This document shows, one piece after another, positions 17,850 through 28,635 of a DNA stretch of 64,000 nucleotides. The stretch's first letter is position 1. Each line of letters opens with the position of its first letter. The notes under the pieces were generated by a model that saw only the letters and a list, made by a program, of their open reading frames with translations, searched no databases and had not been told where the DNA came from. Location of the stretch: assembly GCF_040436315.1 (NCBI RefSeq), contig NZ_AP031572.1:2728001-2792000 (forward strand). The letters are read 5' to 3'. The stretch comes from Synechocystis sp. LKSZ1 (GTDB lineage: Bacteria; Cyanobacteriota; Cyanobacteriia; Cyanobacteriales; Microcystaceae). A program made the translations under genes and the position numbers.

Positions 17850-20315
17850 CTATTCAACGCCAGGGGCAATCAGTTCCCGCTCTGCCGCAGGAAGGACGAT
17901 TACTTTGCCATCCCCGTCAATATCGACGACGGCGGCACTGCCTTCCTTGAGACGACCGGAGAGAATTTCCTCCGCCAGTACATCTTCAAGTAGGCGCATG
18001 ATGGCCCGACGCAGGGGACGCGCACCGTAGGAGGGATTGTAGCCCTCTTCCACTAAGCGCTCCTTAAATTTGTCGGTCACGGTCAGGGAGATATTCTTCT
18101 CAACAAGACGGGTGAAGACATCGCGTAGCAGGATTTCGGAAATTTCCTTCACTTCCTCCTTATTCAACTGACGGAAGACAATAATTTCATCCAAACGGTT
18201 CAGGAATTCTGGACGGAAGTATTGTTTGAGTTCTTCATTCACCAGGGAGCGAATGCGATTGTATTGAGCTTCCGATTGATTGTCGGAGAATTCAAAACCG
18301 AGGCCCCCGCCGCCTTTTTCAATGACCTTGGAGCCAATATTGGAGGTCATGATCAGCAGGGTGTTTTTGAAGTCTACCGTGCGGCCCTTAGCATCGGTCA
18401 GACGGCCATCTTCTAGGATTTGCAGGAGCATGTTGAAGATATCGGGGTGGGCCTTTTCGATCTCATCAAAGAGCACGACGGTGTAGGGCCGACGACGAAC
18501 CGCTTCTGTTAACTGGCCCCCTTCGTTGTAGCCGACATAGCCCGGCGGAGAACCAATCAGTTTAGAAACGGTGTGGCGCTCCATGTACTCAGACATATCC
18601 AGACGAATCATGGCTTCTTCGGAACCGAAGAAGTAGGCGGCCAGGGCCTTGGTCAATTCGGTTTTACCAACGCCGGTCGGGCCGGAGAAAATGAAGCTGG
18701 CAATGGGACGATTGGGGTTTTTCAGGCCCACCCGCGCCCGTCGAATGGCTCGGGAAACGGCTTTCACCGCATCTTCTTGGCCAATTAGCCGTTGATGCAG
18801 AGTGTCTTCCATGTGCAGGAGTTTTTCGGATTCGGTTTCCGTCAACTTGTTCACCGGCACCCCTGTCCAGGAGGCCACAATGTGGGCGATCTCTTCCGAG
18901 GTGACTTGGGGTTCGTCTCCCCCGTCTTCATTTTTCTTGCTGGAAGCGATTTCCCGGATCTGCTTTTTAATCTCCATTTCCCGGTCTCGTAGTTCCCCAG
19001 CCTTATCAAAGTCCTGGGCCCGCACTGCATCATCCTTTTGCTTGAGGATTTGCCGCAGTTCCTTATCGAGTTCCTTGGCGGCTGGGGGAAGTTGGGAGTT
19101 GATCAGACGAACGCGAGAACCAGCTTCGTCGATCAAGTCAATGGCCTTGTCGGGCAGATAGCGGTCAGAGATATAACGGTCAGAGAGTTTGGCCGCCGCT
19201 TCTAGCGCCTCGTCTAGAATTTTCAGCTTGTGGTGCTGTTCGTAGCGCTCCCGCAGGCCGTAGAGAATTTCAATGGTTTCATCCACCGAGGGTTCACCGA
19301 CCATCACGGGTTGAAAACGGCGCTCCAGAGCCGCATCCCGTTCGATATGTTTACGGTATTCATCCAGGGTGGTGGCCCCAATGCACTGGAGTTCGCCCCG
19401 AGCCAGGGCCGGTTTGAGAATATTAGCGGCATCAATGGCCCCTTCGGCAGCTCCCGCACCGATCAACGTGTGGACTTCATCGATCACCAGGATGACGTTG
19501 CCGGCTTGGCGAATTTCATCCATGATTTTTTTCAGGCGTTCCTCAAATTCCCCCCGGTATTTGGTACCAGCTACGAGGAGGCCAATGTCCAGGGTCACAA
19601 CCCGTTTTTCTTCCAGGATGTCGGGAATATCTTTGTTGGCAATACGCTGGGCCAGGCCCTCGGCAATAGCGGTTTTACCCACGCCCGGTTCCCCGATCAA
19701 GACGGGGTTATTTTTGGTGCGGCGGCCGAGGATTTGAATCACCCGCTCAATTTCTTTTTGGCGGCCGACCACGGGATCGAGCTTGCCTTCCGCCGCCATT
19801 TGGGTCAGATTCGAGCCAAACTCATCCAAGGTAGGGGTTTTGGTACGGCCCTGGGAACCGCCGCCAGCGGCAACTTCTGCGGTTTCACCCAGCATGCGAA
19901 TCACCTGAGTCCGCACTTTGGACAGGTCAACCCCCAAGTTTTCCAGAACACGGGCGGCCACCCCCTCCCCTTCGCGGATCAGACCCAACAACAGGTGTTC
20001 CGTGCCAATGTAGTTGTGACCCAGTTGGCGGGCTTCTTCGAGGGACAGTTCCAGGACGCGCTTGGCCCTGGGAGTAAAGGGAATCTCAACGGCGACAAAG
20101 CCGGAGCCCCGCCCAATAATTTTTTCGACCTCAATGCGAGCATCCTTAAGATTAACCCCCATTGATTTCAAGACCTTGGCGGCGACGCCGGTGCCTTCGC
20201 CGATCAGACCCAGGAGAATTTGTTCCGTGCCGACGAAGTTGTGTCCGAGGCGACGGGCTTCCTCCTGAGCGAGCATGATTACTTTTATAGCTTTTTCTGT
20301 GAAGCGTTCAAACAT
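17850..20315 (-). CDS. clpC: ClpC AAA+ chaperone, regulatory subunit of Clp protease
   Basis: Hexameric unfoldase that feeds substrates to ClpP/ClpR; essential in cyanobacteria and homologous to plastid ClpC. The 821-residue protein has two N-terminal Clp repeats (about 1-145) and a first AAA module with [18 protein letters not shown]-domain region follows ([19 protein letters not shown]). The second AAA module has [13 protein letters not shown], and the C-terminal D2 domain contains the conserved [13 protein letters not shown]. Length and order match cyanobacterial ClpC rather than ClpB. ATG at 20315 gives [12 protein letters not shown], the standard start. It has its own terminator at 17788-17816. 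Confidence 0.97.
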   Translation of the reverse strand: MFERFTEKAIKVIMLAQEEARRLGHNFVGTEQILLGLIGEGTGVAAKVLKSMGVNLKDARIEVEKIIGRGSGFVAVEIPFTPRAKRVLELSLEEARQLGHNYIGTEHLLLGLIREGEGVAARVLENLGVDLSKVRTQVIRMLGETAEVAAGGGSQGRTKTPTLDEFGSNLTQMAAEGKLDPVVGRQKEIERVIQILGRRTKNNPVLIGEPGVGKTAIAEGLAQRIANKDIPDILEEKRVVTLDIGLLVAGTKYRGEFEERLKKIMDEIRQAGNVILVIDEVHTLIGAGAAEGAIDAANILKPALARGELQCIGATTLDEYRKHIERDAALERRFQPVMVGEPSVDETIEILYGLRERYEQHHKLKILDEALEAAAKLSDRYISDRYLPDKAIDLIDEAGSRVRLINSQLPPAAKELDKELRQILKQKDDAVRAQDFDKAGELRDREMEIKKQIREIASSKKNEDGGDEPQVTSEEIAHIVASWTGVPVNKLTETESEKLLHMEDTLHQRLIGQEDAVKAVSRAIRRARVGLKNPNRPIASFIFSGPTGVGKTELTKALAAYFFGSEEAMIRLDMSEYMERHTVSKLIGSPPGYVGYNEGGQLTEAVRRRPYTVVLFDEIEKAHPDIFNMLLQILEDGRLTDAKGRTVDFKNTLLIMTSNIGSKVIEKGGGGLGFEFSDNQSEAQYNRIRSLVNEELKQYFRPEFLNRLDEIIVFRQLNKEEVKEISEILLRDVFTRLVEKNISLTVTDKFKERLVEEGYNPSYGARPLRRAIMRLLEDVLAEEILSGRLKEGSAAVVDIDGDGKVIVLPAAERELIAPGVE

Positions 20316-20636
20316 GACTTAAATCCATCACCTCAGCTTGCCCTGTGTATTGCTGATTTTAACATAGCGTCTTTTCTTAGCTGTTGTGTTCCGTACCGCT
20401 TCTCCGCTAGAATTGCGCTTTACTGGCAAGCTATGTCGGTTCTTCTAAGTCTCGCCCCGTCTACCTTCGATTTCCTTGAAGTTTCCTTGGTTCACTAACC
20501 CCACGTTCGGAAATCCCTCCACCTTCACTTCGGTTACATCTTGATTTTCCTGCTTGGGATCTTTCTTGCTCTTATTAGCGTCTCTGTTTACAATCCATTT
20601 GGCTAAGTTCGTCCCCTTCATTGATTACGTGTGCTT
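20316..20636. other. clpC upstream region
   Basis: A 321-bp divergent gap between clpC and the secreted Cys-motif gene. It should contain both promoters. I see no repeat, RNA or convincing sigma-70 pair that I would mark. Confidence 0.4.
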
Positions 20637-21200
20637 ATGATGCCAACTATTCCTTTCCTTCGCCCCCAGTCTATCCTGTCTTTTTCGTTGGGTCTATTCA
20701 CACTGAGTTTGGCCTGGATTCCCACGGCGGCCCAGAGTGCAGGAGGCTGGAACCAGTTTGATGTGTGTGTCACTGAACTGACTAACAATGACGTGAGCCC
20801 AGAGGCGGCGGCGGCCGGCTGTGCAGAGGCCCTGATTCCCAAGGAGTTATCTCAATGTGTGGCCATCATTCGGGGGGGGACGACCTTGAGTGGGAACGTG
20901 GCGCTCCAATCCTGTTTCCAAGTCCGTCGTCCCGTTGATCTAGGCAACTGCGTGGTCGATATTCAAGCAGCTACCCTCGACGGCTATCAGCCCCAGGGCA
21001 GTAGTTCCGATCCCAACAGCCTATCCCTCTCTGCTCTCAATTCCTGTCGCCAAAGTCTCCTGCCAGGTCGCCATTCAGAATGTGTGATTGCCCTGAGTCG
21101 AGATACGAACTATACCCCTATCAAGGCTATGGATACCTGCTTAGCCGCCGAAGATTTTCCCCGCGACCTCTTCCCTGCTTATCAGCAGGCCCAACCCTAG
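20637..21200 (+). CDS. Secreted protein with four Cys-Val...Cys repeats
   Basis: A 187-residue protein with a signal peptide (hydrophobic LSFSLGLFTLSLAWIPTAAQSA, cleavage probably near residue 36). The mature part has four similar units: CVTELTNNDVSPEAAAAGC, CVAIIRGGTTLSGNVALQSC, one from CVVDIQAATLDGY to ALNSC, and CVIALSRDTNYTPIKAMDTC. Each unit begins with Cys-Val and ends with a Cys that follows an alanine-rich segment. The cysteines probably form disulfides, which would suit the VKOR enzyme at 1202-2179, but no link is shown. I know similar unannotated cyanobacterial secreted proteins and no function. Starts at 20637 or 20640 are preferred over the upstream GTG. Confidence 0.75.
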   Translation: MMPTIPFLRPQSILSFSLGLFTLSLAWIPTAAQSAGGWNQFDVCVTELTNNDVSPEAAAAGCAEALIPKELSQCVAIIRGGTTLSGNVALQSCFQVRRPVDLGNCVVDIQAATLDGYQPQGSSSDPNSLSLSALNSCRQSLLPGRHSECVIALSRDTNYTPIKAMDTCLAAEDFPRDLFPAYQQAQP

Positions 21201-21306
21201 AAAGTCCATCGGTTACTTTCAATCAAATAGCTGAGTCTGATTTTTCGGGTCTGTTATAGCATTGGGGTAACCTTTATGCCCCAAGCGATTACTGCACGTA
21301 AGTTCT

Positions 21307-22770
21307 ATGGTTTACCCTCCCTTTCCCCGTCCAGTGTTGAGCTTGACTCTGTTGGCCTGCCTCGTTTCGGCCTGTGGTGATCGCCAGGCCCAAACCAAGG
21401 CCCCCCCGGCCCTTCCTGTTCAGGTTCAAACCCTGGAACCGGCAACGGTAATCGATAGCAATGAATTTGTAGGCACGCTAATTGCCAGTGAGTTTGTGCA
21501 GTTGGCGCCGAAAATCGACGGACGGATCCTCAAAATCTATGCCGATTTTGGCCAGTTGGTGAAACAAGGGGATCCAATCCTCCTGCTAGAGCCGACCCAA
21601 CAACAGGAACAGGTCAATGCGGCTCAAGGAAATGTCAATGTCCAACGGGCTAATCTGTCGGCAACGGAGGCTAACTTGAGGAGTGCTGAGGCCCAGCGGG
21701 ACGCGGCCAAGGCCAATGTAGCTAGCCAACAGGCTAATGTGGCCACCCAACAGGCCAACTATGCCAATGCCCAAGAGGTGTTGAAAACTCGGGAGGCAGA
21801 CCTGAAACGTGCCCAGGCCACTTTTAACCTGACGGACATCAATCTCAAGCGAGCCAAGTTCTTGGTAGAAACGGGAGTACAGCCCCAGCAGGATTTAGAC
21901 GATAAAACAACGGCCTTCAAGGATTCCCAAGCGAACACCGAAGCGGCCTTCAAAACCGTACAGGCGGCCAAGGCCACGGTGCAGGCTAACCTTGGTAGTG
22001 TTAAGGCGGCTCAAGCGGCCCTGCGGCAGGCCCAGGAGAATCTTAAGTCTGCCCAACAACAGGTGAACATTGCCCGCGCCAATATTAATGCTCAGAGGGC
22101 CGCCATCGACCAGGCCCGAGGACAGTTGGGCGTTAATACTCAGGAGTTAATCTACAACCGGGTGGTGGCCCCCATTGATGGAACGGTAGGGAGTATTACA
22201 CCTAAGGTGGGGGACTTCCTGCGACAAGGGGAAAACTTTACCACGATTACCAACAATAGCCAGTTTGAGATGAACATCAATGTGCCCGTTGAGCGGGCCA
22301 GTTCTCTCCGTCTCGGCCTGCCGGTGGAAATGGTGCAACCCGATGGCAAGGGAGGAAAGGTTGGTCGTATTAGCTTTGTTTCGCCCACCACCGACCAAAA
22401 TAGTCAGTCGATCCTCGCCAAGGTCGTTTTTGCCAATGACGGTACCCTGCGTAATAATCAGTATGTACGGGTACGCATTATTTGGGATCAAAAGCCAGGT
22501 CTGCTGATCCCCACCAGCGCTGTGACGGCCATCGGAGCCCAGCGGTTTGTCTATGTAGCCGAGCCGAGTAAAAACGCGGAAAAAAGCAGCAATAGCTTAG
22601 TAGCCCGCCAAAAACCGGTAACACTGGGAGGTATTCAAGGACAATCCTATAGGATTCTCTCTGGAGTCGAATCGGGGGAAAAAATTGTCGTTGATCGCAT
22701 TCTGGAGTTGCGAGATGACCTACCGATTGCCGCCTCTCCTGTCACCGAGAAAAAGGCTGTAGAACAGTAA
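21307..22770 (+). CDS. RND efflux periplasmic adaptor lipoprotein (HlyD/MFP family)
   Basis: The 487-residue protein has a lipoprotein signal with lipobox LVSAC (Cys23). A lipoyl half-motif ([34 protein letters not shown]) is followed by a long helical hairpin rich in Ala, Gln and Asn (about 98-270), then [20 protein letters not shown] and the beta-barrel. This is the layout of AcrA/MexA-type adaptors that connect an inner-membrane RND pump to an outer-membrane channel. No pump gene is adjacent; coaD starts 2 bp after the stop. The substrate cannot be inferred. Confidence 0.92.
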   Translation: MVYPPFPRPVLSLTLLACLVSACGDRQAQTKAPPALPVQVQTLEPATVIDSNEFVGTLIASEFVQLAPKIDGRILKIYADFGQLVKQGDPILLLEPTQQQEQVNAAQGNVNVQRANLSATEANLRSAEAQRDAAKANVASQQANVATQQANYANAQEVLKTREADLKRAQATFNLTDINLKRAKFLVETGVQPQQDLDDKTTAFKDSQANTEAAFKTVQAAKATVQANLGSVKAAQAALRQAQENLKSAQQQVNIARANINAQRAAIDQARGQLGVNTQELIYNRVVAPIDGTVGSITPKVGDFLRQGENFTTITNNSQFEMNINVPVERASSLRLGLPVEMVQPDGKGGKVGRISFVSPTTDQNSQSILAKVVFANDGTLRNNQYVRVRIIWDQKPGLLIPTSAVTAIGAQRFVYVAEPSKNAEKSSNSLVARQKPVTLGGIQGQSYRILSGVESGEKIVVDRILELRDDLPIAASPVTEKKAVEQ

Positions 22771-22772
22771 CC

Positions 22773-23246
22773 GTGATTGCTATTTACCCTGGTAGTTTCG
22801 ATCCCATCACCCTGGGACACCTGGATATTATTGAGCGAGGTAGTCGCCTCTTCGAGCAGGTGATTGTGGCCGTCCTCTGTAATCCCAGCAAACAGCCCCT
22901 CTTTTCAGTGGAGAAACGTCTAGAGCAGATTCAGATTAGTACTGCTCATTTGGCCAATATTCGAGTAGATAGTTTTTCGGGTCTGACCGTAGAATATGCT
23001 AAATTGCGCCAAGCAACTGTTCTATTGCGGGGCCTACGGGTTCTCTCAGATTTTGAAAAGGAACTTCAGATGGCTCATACCAATCAAACCCTGTGGAGCG
23101 GCATTGAAACGGTTTTTTTAGCAACGACGAAGGAATATAGCTTTTTAAGTAGTAGTATTGTCAAAGAAATCGCGAAGTTTGGCGGCCCGATCGACCATTT
23201 GGTTCCCCAAAACGTGGCTACTGACATCTGTCTATACTACAGTTAA
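22773..23246 (+). CDS. coaD: Phosphopantetheine adenylyltransferase
   Basis: Catalyses the penultimate step of coenzyme A synthesis, transfer of AMP to 4'-phosphopantetheine. The 157-residue length is standard. Motifs seen are [16 protein letters not shown] with the T/HxGH nucleotidylyl-transferase site, [21 protein letters not shown] and the C-terminal [17 protein letters not shown]. The start is a GTG at 22773, two bases after the adaptor stop. Confidence 0.96.
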   Translation: MIAIYPGSFDPITLGHLDIIERGSRLFEQVIVAVLCNPSKQPLFSVEKRLEQIQISTAHLANIRVDSFSGLTVEYAKLRQATVLLRGLRVLSDFEKELQMAHTNQTLWSGIETVFLATTKEYSFLSSSIVKEIAKFGGPIDHLVPQNVATDICLYYS

Positions 23247-23278
23247 TTACCCATCATTCGCTTTTATTGCTAACTGCT

Positions 23279-24094
23279 ATGGCACGTCGAGAGAGTCCAC
23301 CCGCTGAGTCCACGGATCCCAAGGCCAATAGTCGCCGCCGGGGGGGGGACTTTGATATTCAGCAACAATTGGCCCAGCTCCAGGAACTGATCTACGACAG
23401 TTTTCGGATTCCCTTAACGGCCTGGAGTGTGATCGATGAAGACAGAATTCTAGACCAGATCGATATTGTTTCCGACAGTATTCCCGATGCCATTCAAAAG
23501 GCTCTTGCTATCCTCGACCAAGAGGAGCGCATCATGACCCAGGCCGAAGAATATGCCCAGCACATCGTTCAATCGGCCCAGCAGGATGCAGCCCGGATCC
23601 TGGATGAATCGGGAATTATTCAGCAAGCCCAGCAGGAAGCCCAACAAATTCGCCAACAGGTACAACAGGAATGTGAATTGCTCCAGCGCCAGACCCAGCA
23701 GGAGTGTGACACCCTACAACGCCAAATTCGCCAGGACTGTGAGGCCCTGCAACGCCAGACCCAACAAGAATGCGATACTCTCCAGCGTCAAACCCTAGGG
23801 GAATTGGAGCAAATCCGCCAGGTCACCACCCAGGAAGTCCAACAGTACCGCCAGCAGACCGTACGGGAATGCCAGGAACTACAACGGGATGCTGACCAAT
23901 ACGCTGACCAAGTGCTAACCCGCCTTGAAAATCACATTGCGGAAATGATGCGTACTGTGGGCAACTGCCGGCAAATTCTTTATGAGAACTCTCCTCACTA
24001 CGATGCCCCTACGCCGGTAGTTAAGTCCCCACCCACGGTTTCTAGTCCCCCTCCGGCTCCTCGGCCAGATCGTCCCCGTAAGCGCTCCCGCTAA
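23279..24094 (+). CDS. Coiled-coil protein with DivIVA-like features and 11-residue Cys repeats
   Basis: The 271-residue protein begins with a basic, Ser/Pro-rich segment and a conserved part ([25 protein letters not shown]) typical of a cyanobacterial family found next to coaD. The centre is a Gln-rich helix of about 130 residues. Four consecutive 11-residue units (for example [11 protein letters not shown]) place cysteines at 132, 143, 154 and 165, and a fifth cysteine at 198 keeps the same phase. Hendecads indicate a straight or right-handed coiled coil. The tail is Pro-rich and basic. It resembles DivIVA/F0 subunit b-like annotations, but the true function is unknown. The ATG at 23279 is preferred over an upstream TTG. 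Its end overlaps cdsA by 4 bp, tail to tail. Confidence 0.75.
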   Translation: MARRESPPAESTDPKANSRRRGGDFDIQQQLAQLQELIYDSFRIPLTAWSVIDEDRILDQIDIVSDSIPDAIQKALAILDQEERIMTQAEEYAQHIVQSAQQDAARILDESGIIQQAQQEAQQIRQQVQQECELLQRQTQQECDTLQRQIRQDCEALQRQTQQECDTLQRQTLGELEQIRQVTTQEVQQYRQQTVRECQELQRDADQYADQVLTRLENHIAEMMRTVGNCRQILYENSPHYDAPTPVVKSPPTVSSPPPAPRPDRPRKRSR

Positions 24095-24984
24095 AGGCTC
24101 TGAATGAGCGGTAACAGCAAAAGGACAAAATAGTAGACTAATGGTGCGGTAAACACGTAGCTGTCGGTACGGTCAAGAATTCCCCCATGGCCGGGAATGA
24201 GTTGCCCAGAGTCCTTGACCCCGGCATCCCGTTTCATCATCGATTCTGTCAGGTCTCCCAAAAGGCTGACGACCCCAATCAAAAGCCCGAGTAAAATTCC
24301 CGTTCCTTGCCAATAGGGCCAGTGGAGATACCAGGCCCCGACCCCAGCTACCAGAATACTCCCAAGGATTCCCCACAGGGCTCCCTCCACGGTTTTTTTA
24401 GGACTAATTTCCGATAGGCGAGTCCGCCCTAGCCATTTGCCCATGATGTAGGCGCCGATATCCGCGGCCCAGATACAGCCAAAGGCGAGGAAGGTGACGA
24501 CTAGGCCGGAGGGAAATAATTCCGGGTGACTCCAAGACTCTGGCCAATAGCCCATCAAGGGAAGATTGGTTTGAATGGGAGAAGGGGTATCGGGAAGACT
24601 CGAAAAGCCAATACGAAGCCGAACCCAGTAGCTAGGCAGATAACCCCCGTAAAACAGGCCCAACAGGGAGGTGGAAATATCGGCAATGGTGGCCATCTTG
24701 GGCTGGAATAGGAGGTAAAAGCAGATTAAGGCCCCCGTCAGAGGAAACATGGCATCGGTGAGTTGGGGAGCCAGAGTGGCACTTAGGAGCAAGAGCAGGG
24801 ACAGGACGATGGTGGTTTTGGCCGCTGGCGCAATTCCCTTAGCTCGTACCAGTTGGAAGTATTCCCGCAGGCCAAGGAAAATCACCAGGGCAATTGCGGC
24901 ACTAAAATACCATCCCCCCAGAATTAACAGAGTTAAAGCAAGCAGAATAGCAACAATAGCACTGAGAATCCGCTGGATGGACAT
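24091..24984 (-). CDS. cdsA: Phosphatidate cytidylyltransferase
   Basis: Integral membrane enzyme making CDP-diacylglycerol from phosphatidate and CTP for phosphatidylglycerol synthesis, which photosystems need. The 297-residue protein has about eight hydrophobic helices. The family signature is complete in its C-terminal third: [32 protein letters not shown] and [16 protein letters not shown] at 24984 is the start. Confidence 0.95.
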   Translation of the reverse strand: MSIQRILSAIVAILLALTLLILGGWYFSAAIALVIFLGLREYFQLVRAKGIAPAAKTTIVLSLLLLLSATLAPQLTDAMFPLTGALICFYLLFQPKMATIADISTSLLGLFYGGYLPSYWVRLRIGFSSLPDTPSPIQTNLPLMGYWPESWSHPELFPSGLVVTFLAFGCIWAADIGAYIMGKWLGRTRLSEISPKKTVEGALWGILGSILVAGVGAWYLHWPYWQGTGILLGLLIGVVSLLGDLTESMMKRDAGVKDSGQLIPGHGGILDRTDSYVFTAPLVYYFVLLLLPLIQSL

Positions 24985-25098
24985 GGTGGAGGCCGATAAC
25001 GTAAAGACTAATGCCAGGTTAAGTGAACAAGCCAGATGTTAACCCATTCTTATAGTATAGGGATGTATTAGCGAGTAGCGACGAGGAACCGATTCTCT

Positions 25099-25692
25099 CT
25101 AGGCCAGTTTTTCACCACTGAGAATAAAGGTCGGGTCAACGGCGGCAAAGGTTTGATGAATGCCTCGAGTCTCTAAACGATTGACCCCTGCCTGCACCAC
25201 TTCGATATTACGGGCCTGGAGTTCTGCTAGGCCCTCGGAAATGAAGTATAAAGTCTCTAAATTACTGGCGGTGGCCACCACCCGTCCCCCGGGCTCCAAA
25301 TATTTCCAGATCTCCGTCAGAATTTCTTTAATCGGCCGTCCCCCCTCAATACAGACTCGGTCGGGACTCGGCACCAACTCCGCCAAGCAAGTGGGCGCAC
25401 TGCCCTCATAAACCTGGACATTCCGCACCCCAAAGCGTTCACAATTACGACGAATTAGGCTGGCCACCTCTTCATCGCGTTCGACGGCAATAATTTTACT
25501 ATCGGGACAGAGCAGGGCCAGTTCAATGGGAATGGTGCCAGTACCCGCACCAATATCCCAGACTACGGAATTTGCCTTGAGGCGCAGGGCCGAAATCAAC
25601 AGGAGTCTGACTTCGCGCTTACTCAGGGGAATACCGGGCAACCGTTCAAAGAGATGATCTGTAATACCAGGGGTGCGATAGGGCCAGAGCAT
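25099..25692 (-). CDS. cbiT: Cobalt-precorrin-6B C15-methyltransferase, decarboxylating
   Basis: Class I SAM methyltransferase of corrin ring synthesis. Visible are the N-terminal PYRTPGITDHLFER and GIPLSKREVRLLLISALRL, which match CbiT, then the SAM loop VWDIGAGTGTIPIELAL, VERDEEV and the CbiT-specific DRVCIEGGRPIKEIL. At 197 residues it is a stand-alone CbiT rather than the CobL fusion. A second cobamide gene (cobM) lies at 55319-56107, so the organism probably makes a cobamide. Confidence 0.92.
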   Translation of the reverse strand: MLWPYRTPGITDHLFERLPGIPLSKREVRLLLISALRLKANSVVWDIGAGTGTIPIELALLCPDSKIIAVERDEEVASLIRRNCERFGVRNVQVYEGSAPTCLAELVPSPDRVCIEGGRPIKEILTEIWKYLEPGGRVVATASNLETLYFISEGLAELQARNIEVVQAGVNRLETRGIHQTFAAVDPTFILSGEKLA

Positions 25693-25758
25693 AGGGAATC
25701 ATGTCAGCAAAACCAATCCGTTCCTTTTGGGGCCATCCCAGGGACAACGGATGGAGAG

Positions 25759-25789
25759 GATAATGGGGCCAGAAAAGCTGGCCCTATCC
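25759..25789 (-). terminator. glgP transcription terminator
   Basis: An inverted repeat GGGCCAG / CTGGCCC with a 5-base loop, extended by GGATA / TATCC with a small internal mismatch. It lies just downstream of the glgP stop on the minus strand. The T-tract is weak (CATTATCC), so strength is uncertain. Confidence 0.6.
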
Positions 25790-25794
25790 CTAGC

Positions 25795-28329
25795 TTAACT
25801 GCTGAATTCAGCCGGATCGTCATTCAAAGCAATTTTAACGGGCTGAACCTGCCAAATTTCCTGGCAATATTCCCGAATCGTGCGGTCGGAGGAAAATTTC
25901 CCCATACGGGCTGAATTGAGGATCGACATTTTCGTCCACAGGGCCTGGTTTTGGTAGGTCTGGCTGACTCGGTCTTGGCAATCCACGTAGGCCTGGTAGT
26001 CTGCAAGGAGCATGTAGGGGTCGTGGTAGAGGAGAGAATTAATAATCGGCCGGAATAATTCCTGATCGCCGTGGGAAAAGTAGCCGTTGGCAATGCGGTC
26101 GATGACCCCTTTGAGTTCGGCATTGGTTTCGTAGTAGCTGAGGGGATTGTAGCCATCGGCTTTGAGCCGATAGACTTCCTCAGCAGTCAGACCAAAGAGG
26201 AAAAAGTTTTCTGGCCCGGCTTCTTCCCGGATTTCGATATTCGCACCGTCTAGCGTACCAATGGTCAGGGCCCCGTTCATGGCAAATTTCATATTGCCCG
26301 TCCCCGAGGCCTCCTTGCCAGCGGTGGAGATTTGCTCCGAGAGGTCGGCGGCGGGATAGATGCGTTGGCCCAGGGAGACATTAAAGTTGGGCAGGAAGAC
26401 GACCTTGAGCCGGCCCCGCACATCGGGGTCTTTGTTGACCACTTCCGCCACAGCATTGATCAACTTAATGATCAGCTTAGCCATGAAGTAACCCGGTGCG
26501 GCCTTACCGCCGAAAATAAACGTCCGAGGAACGACGTGGGCCTGGGGATCTTGCTTGATGCGGTTGTAGAGGGTGACGATGTCCAGGACTGCTAAGTGTT
26601 GACGCTTGTACTCATGAATCCGTTTGACCTGGACATCAAACAGGGAATTAATATCCATCTCAATGTTGCGGTACTTGAGCAGGTAGGCCGCGAGGCTCCG
26701 CTTGTTGTCTTGCTTGATTTCGTGCCAGCGCTGACAAAAAGCCTCATCCTCTAAAAAAGCCTCCAGTTTGCGCATCTCATCCAGATTTTTGAGCCAACCA
26801 TCGCCAATTTTCTCCGTTACCAGGGCCGACAGTTGGGGATTACTCAGTAAAATCCAGCGCCGGGGTGTCACCCCATTGGTCTTATTGAAGAATTTCTGCG
26901 GCCAGAGACTAGCAAAGTCCCGCAGGGTATCTTTTTTCAGCAGTTCCGTATGCAGGGCCGCCACGCCGTTAATGGCATGACTGCCCACACAGGCCAGGTT
27001 GGCCATGCGAATCTGTTTGCCGTGGTTTTCTTCGATCAAGGATAGGCTCTGCACCAAATGATCGTTGCCTGGGAACCAGGTTTGCAGGTCTTCGAGGAAG
27101 CGGTGGTTGATTTCGTAAATAATTTCCAAATGGCGGGGCAGGAGTTTCTCAAACAACTCCACCGACCAGCGCTCCAGGGCCTCGGGCATCAGGGTGTGAT
27201 TGGTATAGGCAAAGGTTTTTTGGGTAATGCCCCAGGCAATATTCCAATCGTAGTTGTACTGATCCACCAGCAGGCGCATCAGTTCCGCAATGGCCACTGC
27301 TGGATGGGTGTCGTTGAGTTGGATGGCCGCTTTTTCGTGGAAGTCATCTAGATTGTCGTGGGTACGCAGGTGAATGCGGATCAGATCCTGGAGGGAGGCG
27401 GCGACAAAGAAATATTGCTGGGCCAGTCTTAGTTCCCGCCCAGCCGGGGTGTTGTCGTTGGGATAGAGCACCTTGGAAATGGTCTCGGCATCCATTTTTT
27501 CGGCCACGGCACGGTCGTAGAGACCAGCGTTAAAGGCTTCAAAGTTAAATTCTTCACTAGCTTCCGCTTTCCAGAGACGCAGGGGATTGACGGTATTGGT
27601 TTGATACCCAGGAACAGGTGTATCGTAGGGAATAGCTAGAATGGTGCGTTCCGGAATCCAGACCACCTTGGGATGGCCCTTTTCATTGTGGGCAATTTCC
27701 GTATGACCCCCGAGCTTGACTTCCACTGATTCATCGGGGCGGGGCAGTTCCCAGGGATTACCAAAGCGGAGCCAATTGTCGGGTACTTCTACCTGCCAAC
27801 CATCCTGGATGCGTTGGTGAAAAATGCCAAATTCGTAGCGAATGCCGTAGCCAATGGCCGGGACTTCTAGGCTAGCCAGAGAATCCAGAAAACAGGCCGC
27901 TAAACGCCCCAGACCGCCATTACCCAGGCCGGGGTCAGGTTCTTGCTCAATAATTTCCCCCAGGTCGAGACCGAGTTCACTCAGCACTTGCTCTACTTTG
28001 TCGTAGAGGCCCAGATTGATCAGGTTATTGCCTAAATGGCGGCCCATTAAAAATTCTGCGGAGAGGTAGCAAACGACCTTCACCTTTTCTTGCTTATAGG
28101 TGGCAACAGTTTGGAGAAAGCGGTGGAGTAAGCGGTCACGAACCGTGTAGGCCAGGGCGATGTAGTAGTCGTAGAGAGTGGCCTGGGAGCGGTCAATGCC
28201 TTGAAGATAAAACAAGTTGTCGAGGAAAGCACGCTTAAGGGTGGCAATACTCATCCCTGTCCGGTCATCTTCGATCTGGATGGTGGCGGGTTCAGTGAGG
28301 GAAGCAGTGGGCAAGGGAGTTTTTTCCAT
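25795..28329 (-). CDS. glgP: Glycogen phosphorylase
   Basis: Releases glucose 1-phosphate from glycogen, mainly in the dark. The 844-residue protein has the GT35 features: GNGGLGRLAACFLDSLA, GYGIRYEFGIFHQ, and the PLP-lysine region EASGTGNMKFAMNGALTIGTLDGANIEI with the Schiff-base lysine in NMKF. It aligns in length with cyanobacterial and plant-type phosphorylases. ATG at 28329 is the start, and a terminator follows the gene. Confidence 0.97.
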   Translation of the reverse strand: MEKTPLPTASLTEPATIQIEDDRTGMSIATLKRAFLDNLFYLQGIDRSQATLYDYYIALAYTVRDRLLHRFLQTVATYKQEKVKVVCYLSAEFLMGRHLGNNLINLGLYDKVEQVLSELGLDLGEIIEQEPDPGLGNGGLGRLAACFLDSLASLEVPAIGYGIRYEFGIFHQRIQDGWQVEVPDNWLRFGNPWELPRPDESVEVKLGGHTEIAHNEKGHPKVVWIPERTILAIPYDTPVPGYQTNTVNPLRLWKAEASEEFNFEAFNAGLYDRAVAEKMDAETISKVLYPNDNTPAGRELRLAQQYFFVAASLQDLIRIHLRTHDNLDDFHEKAAIQLNDTHPAVAIAELMRLLVDQYNYDWNIAWGITQKTFAYTNHTLMPEALERWSVELFEKLLPRHLEIIYEINHRFLEDLQTWFPGNDHLVQSLSLIEENHGKQIRMANLACVGSHAINGVAALHTELLKKDTLRDFASLWPQKFFNKTNGVTPRRWILLSNPQLSALVTEKIGDGWLKNLDEMRKLEAFLEDEAFCQRWHEIKQDNKRSLAAYLLKYRNIEMDINSLFDVQVKRIHEYKRQHLAVLDIVTLYNRIKQDPQAHVVPRTFIFGGKAAPGYFMAKLIIKLINAVAEVVNKDPDVRGRLKVVFLPNFNVSLGQRIYPAADLSEQISTAGKEASGTGNMKFAMNGALTIGTLDGANIEIREEAGPENFFLFGLTAEEVYRLKADGYNPLSYYETNAELKGVIDRIANGYFSHGDQELFRPIINSLLYHDPYMLLADYQAYVDCQDRVSQTYQNQALWTKMSILNSARMGKFSSDRTIREYCQEIWQVQPVKIALNDDPAEFSS

Positions 28330-28635
28330 GGGAGTAGGTCCTTAAAACCAAAAAATCCAGCGGCTTGGCAGTCCGTCGTGTCGTTACCGTCTAAGCCTAG
28401 CTGATTGTACGCTGAAGTGATGACCCAGACGGTTGAATTGCAACTAACTTGAGATGTTATTTCCGGGTTTTTCAGTGCTCTGCCCTGCTGGTGTTAACAA
28501 ATCCTGAAAATTCTGGCCCGGAGACTCACTGTGACCGTGAATAGTTGGCCTTTAGTCGGGGAAAGTGCACTCTAGACTCGCGGTTCCAAGGATAGCGCTA
28601 AAATTGGAAACCGCTTCCTTTCGGTTTTGTACGCC
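28330..28635. other. glgP-mutS divergent gap with alternative hairpins before mutS
   Basis: A 306-bp gap that should hold both promoters. Close to mutS, GCGGTTCCAA (28580-28589) can pair with TTGGAAACCGC (28604-28614). The same second segment contains AAACCG (28608-28613), which can instead pair with CGGTTT (28622-28627), only 8 bases before the ATG at 28636. The two hairpins exclude each other, as in attenuation-type control. No known riboswitch motif is recognised. Confidence 0.4.

Noticed and set aside
19230-20165. A 311-codon open frame opposite clpC
   Set aside because: It is a mirror frame of a highly conserved, GC-biased gene; the translation has no recognisable motif and clpC is certain.
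23672-23803. Repeats every 33 bp as a CRISPR array
   Set aside because: The repeats are contiguous coding units with no spacers and encode an 11-residue coiled-coil repeat.
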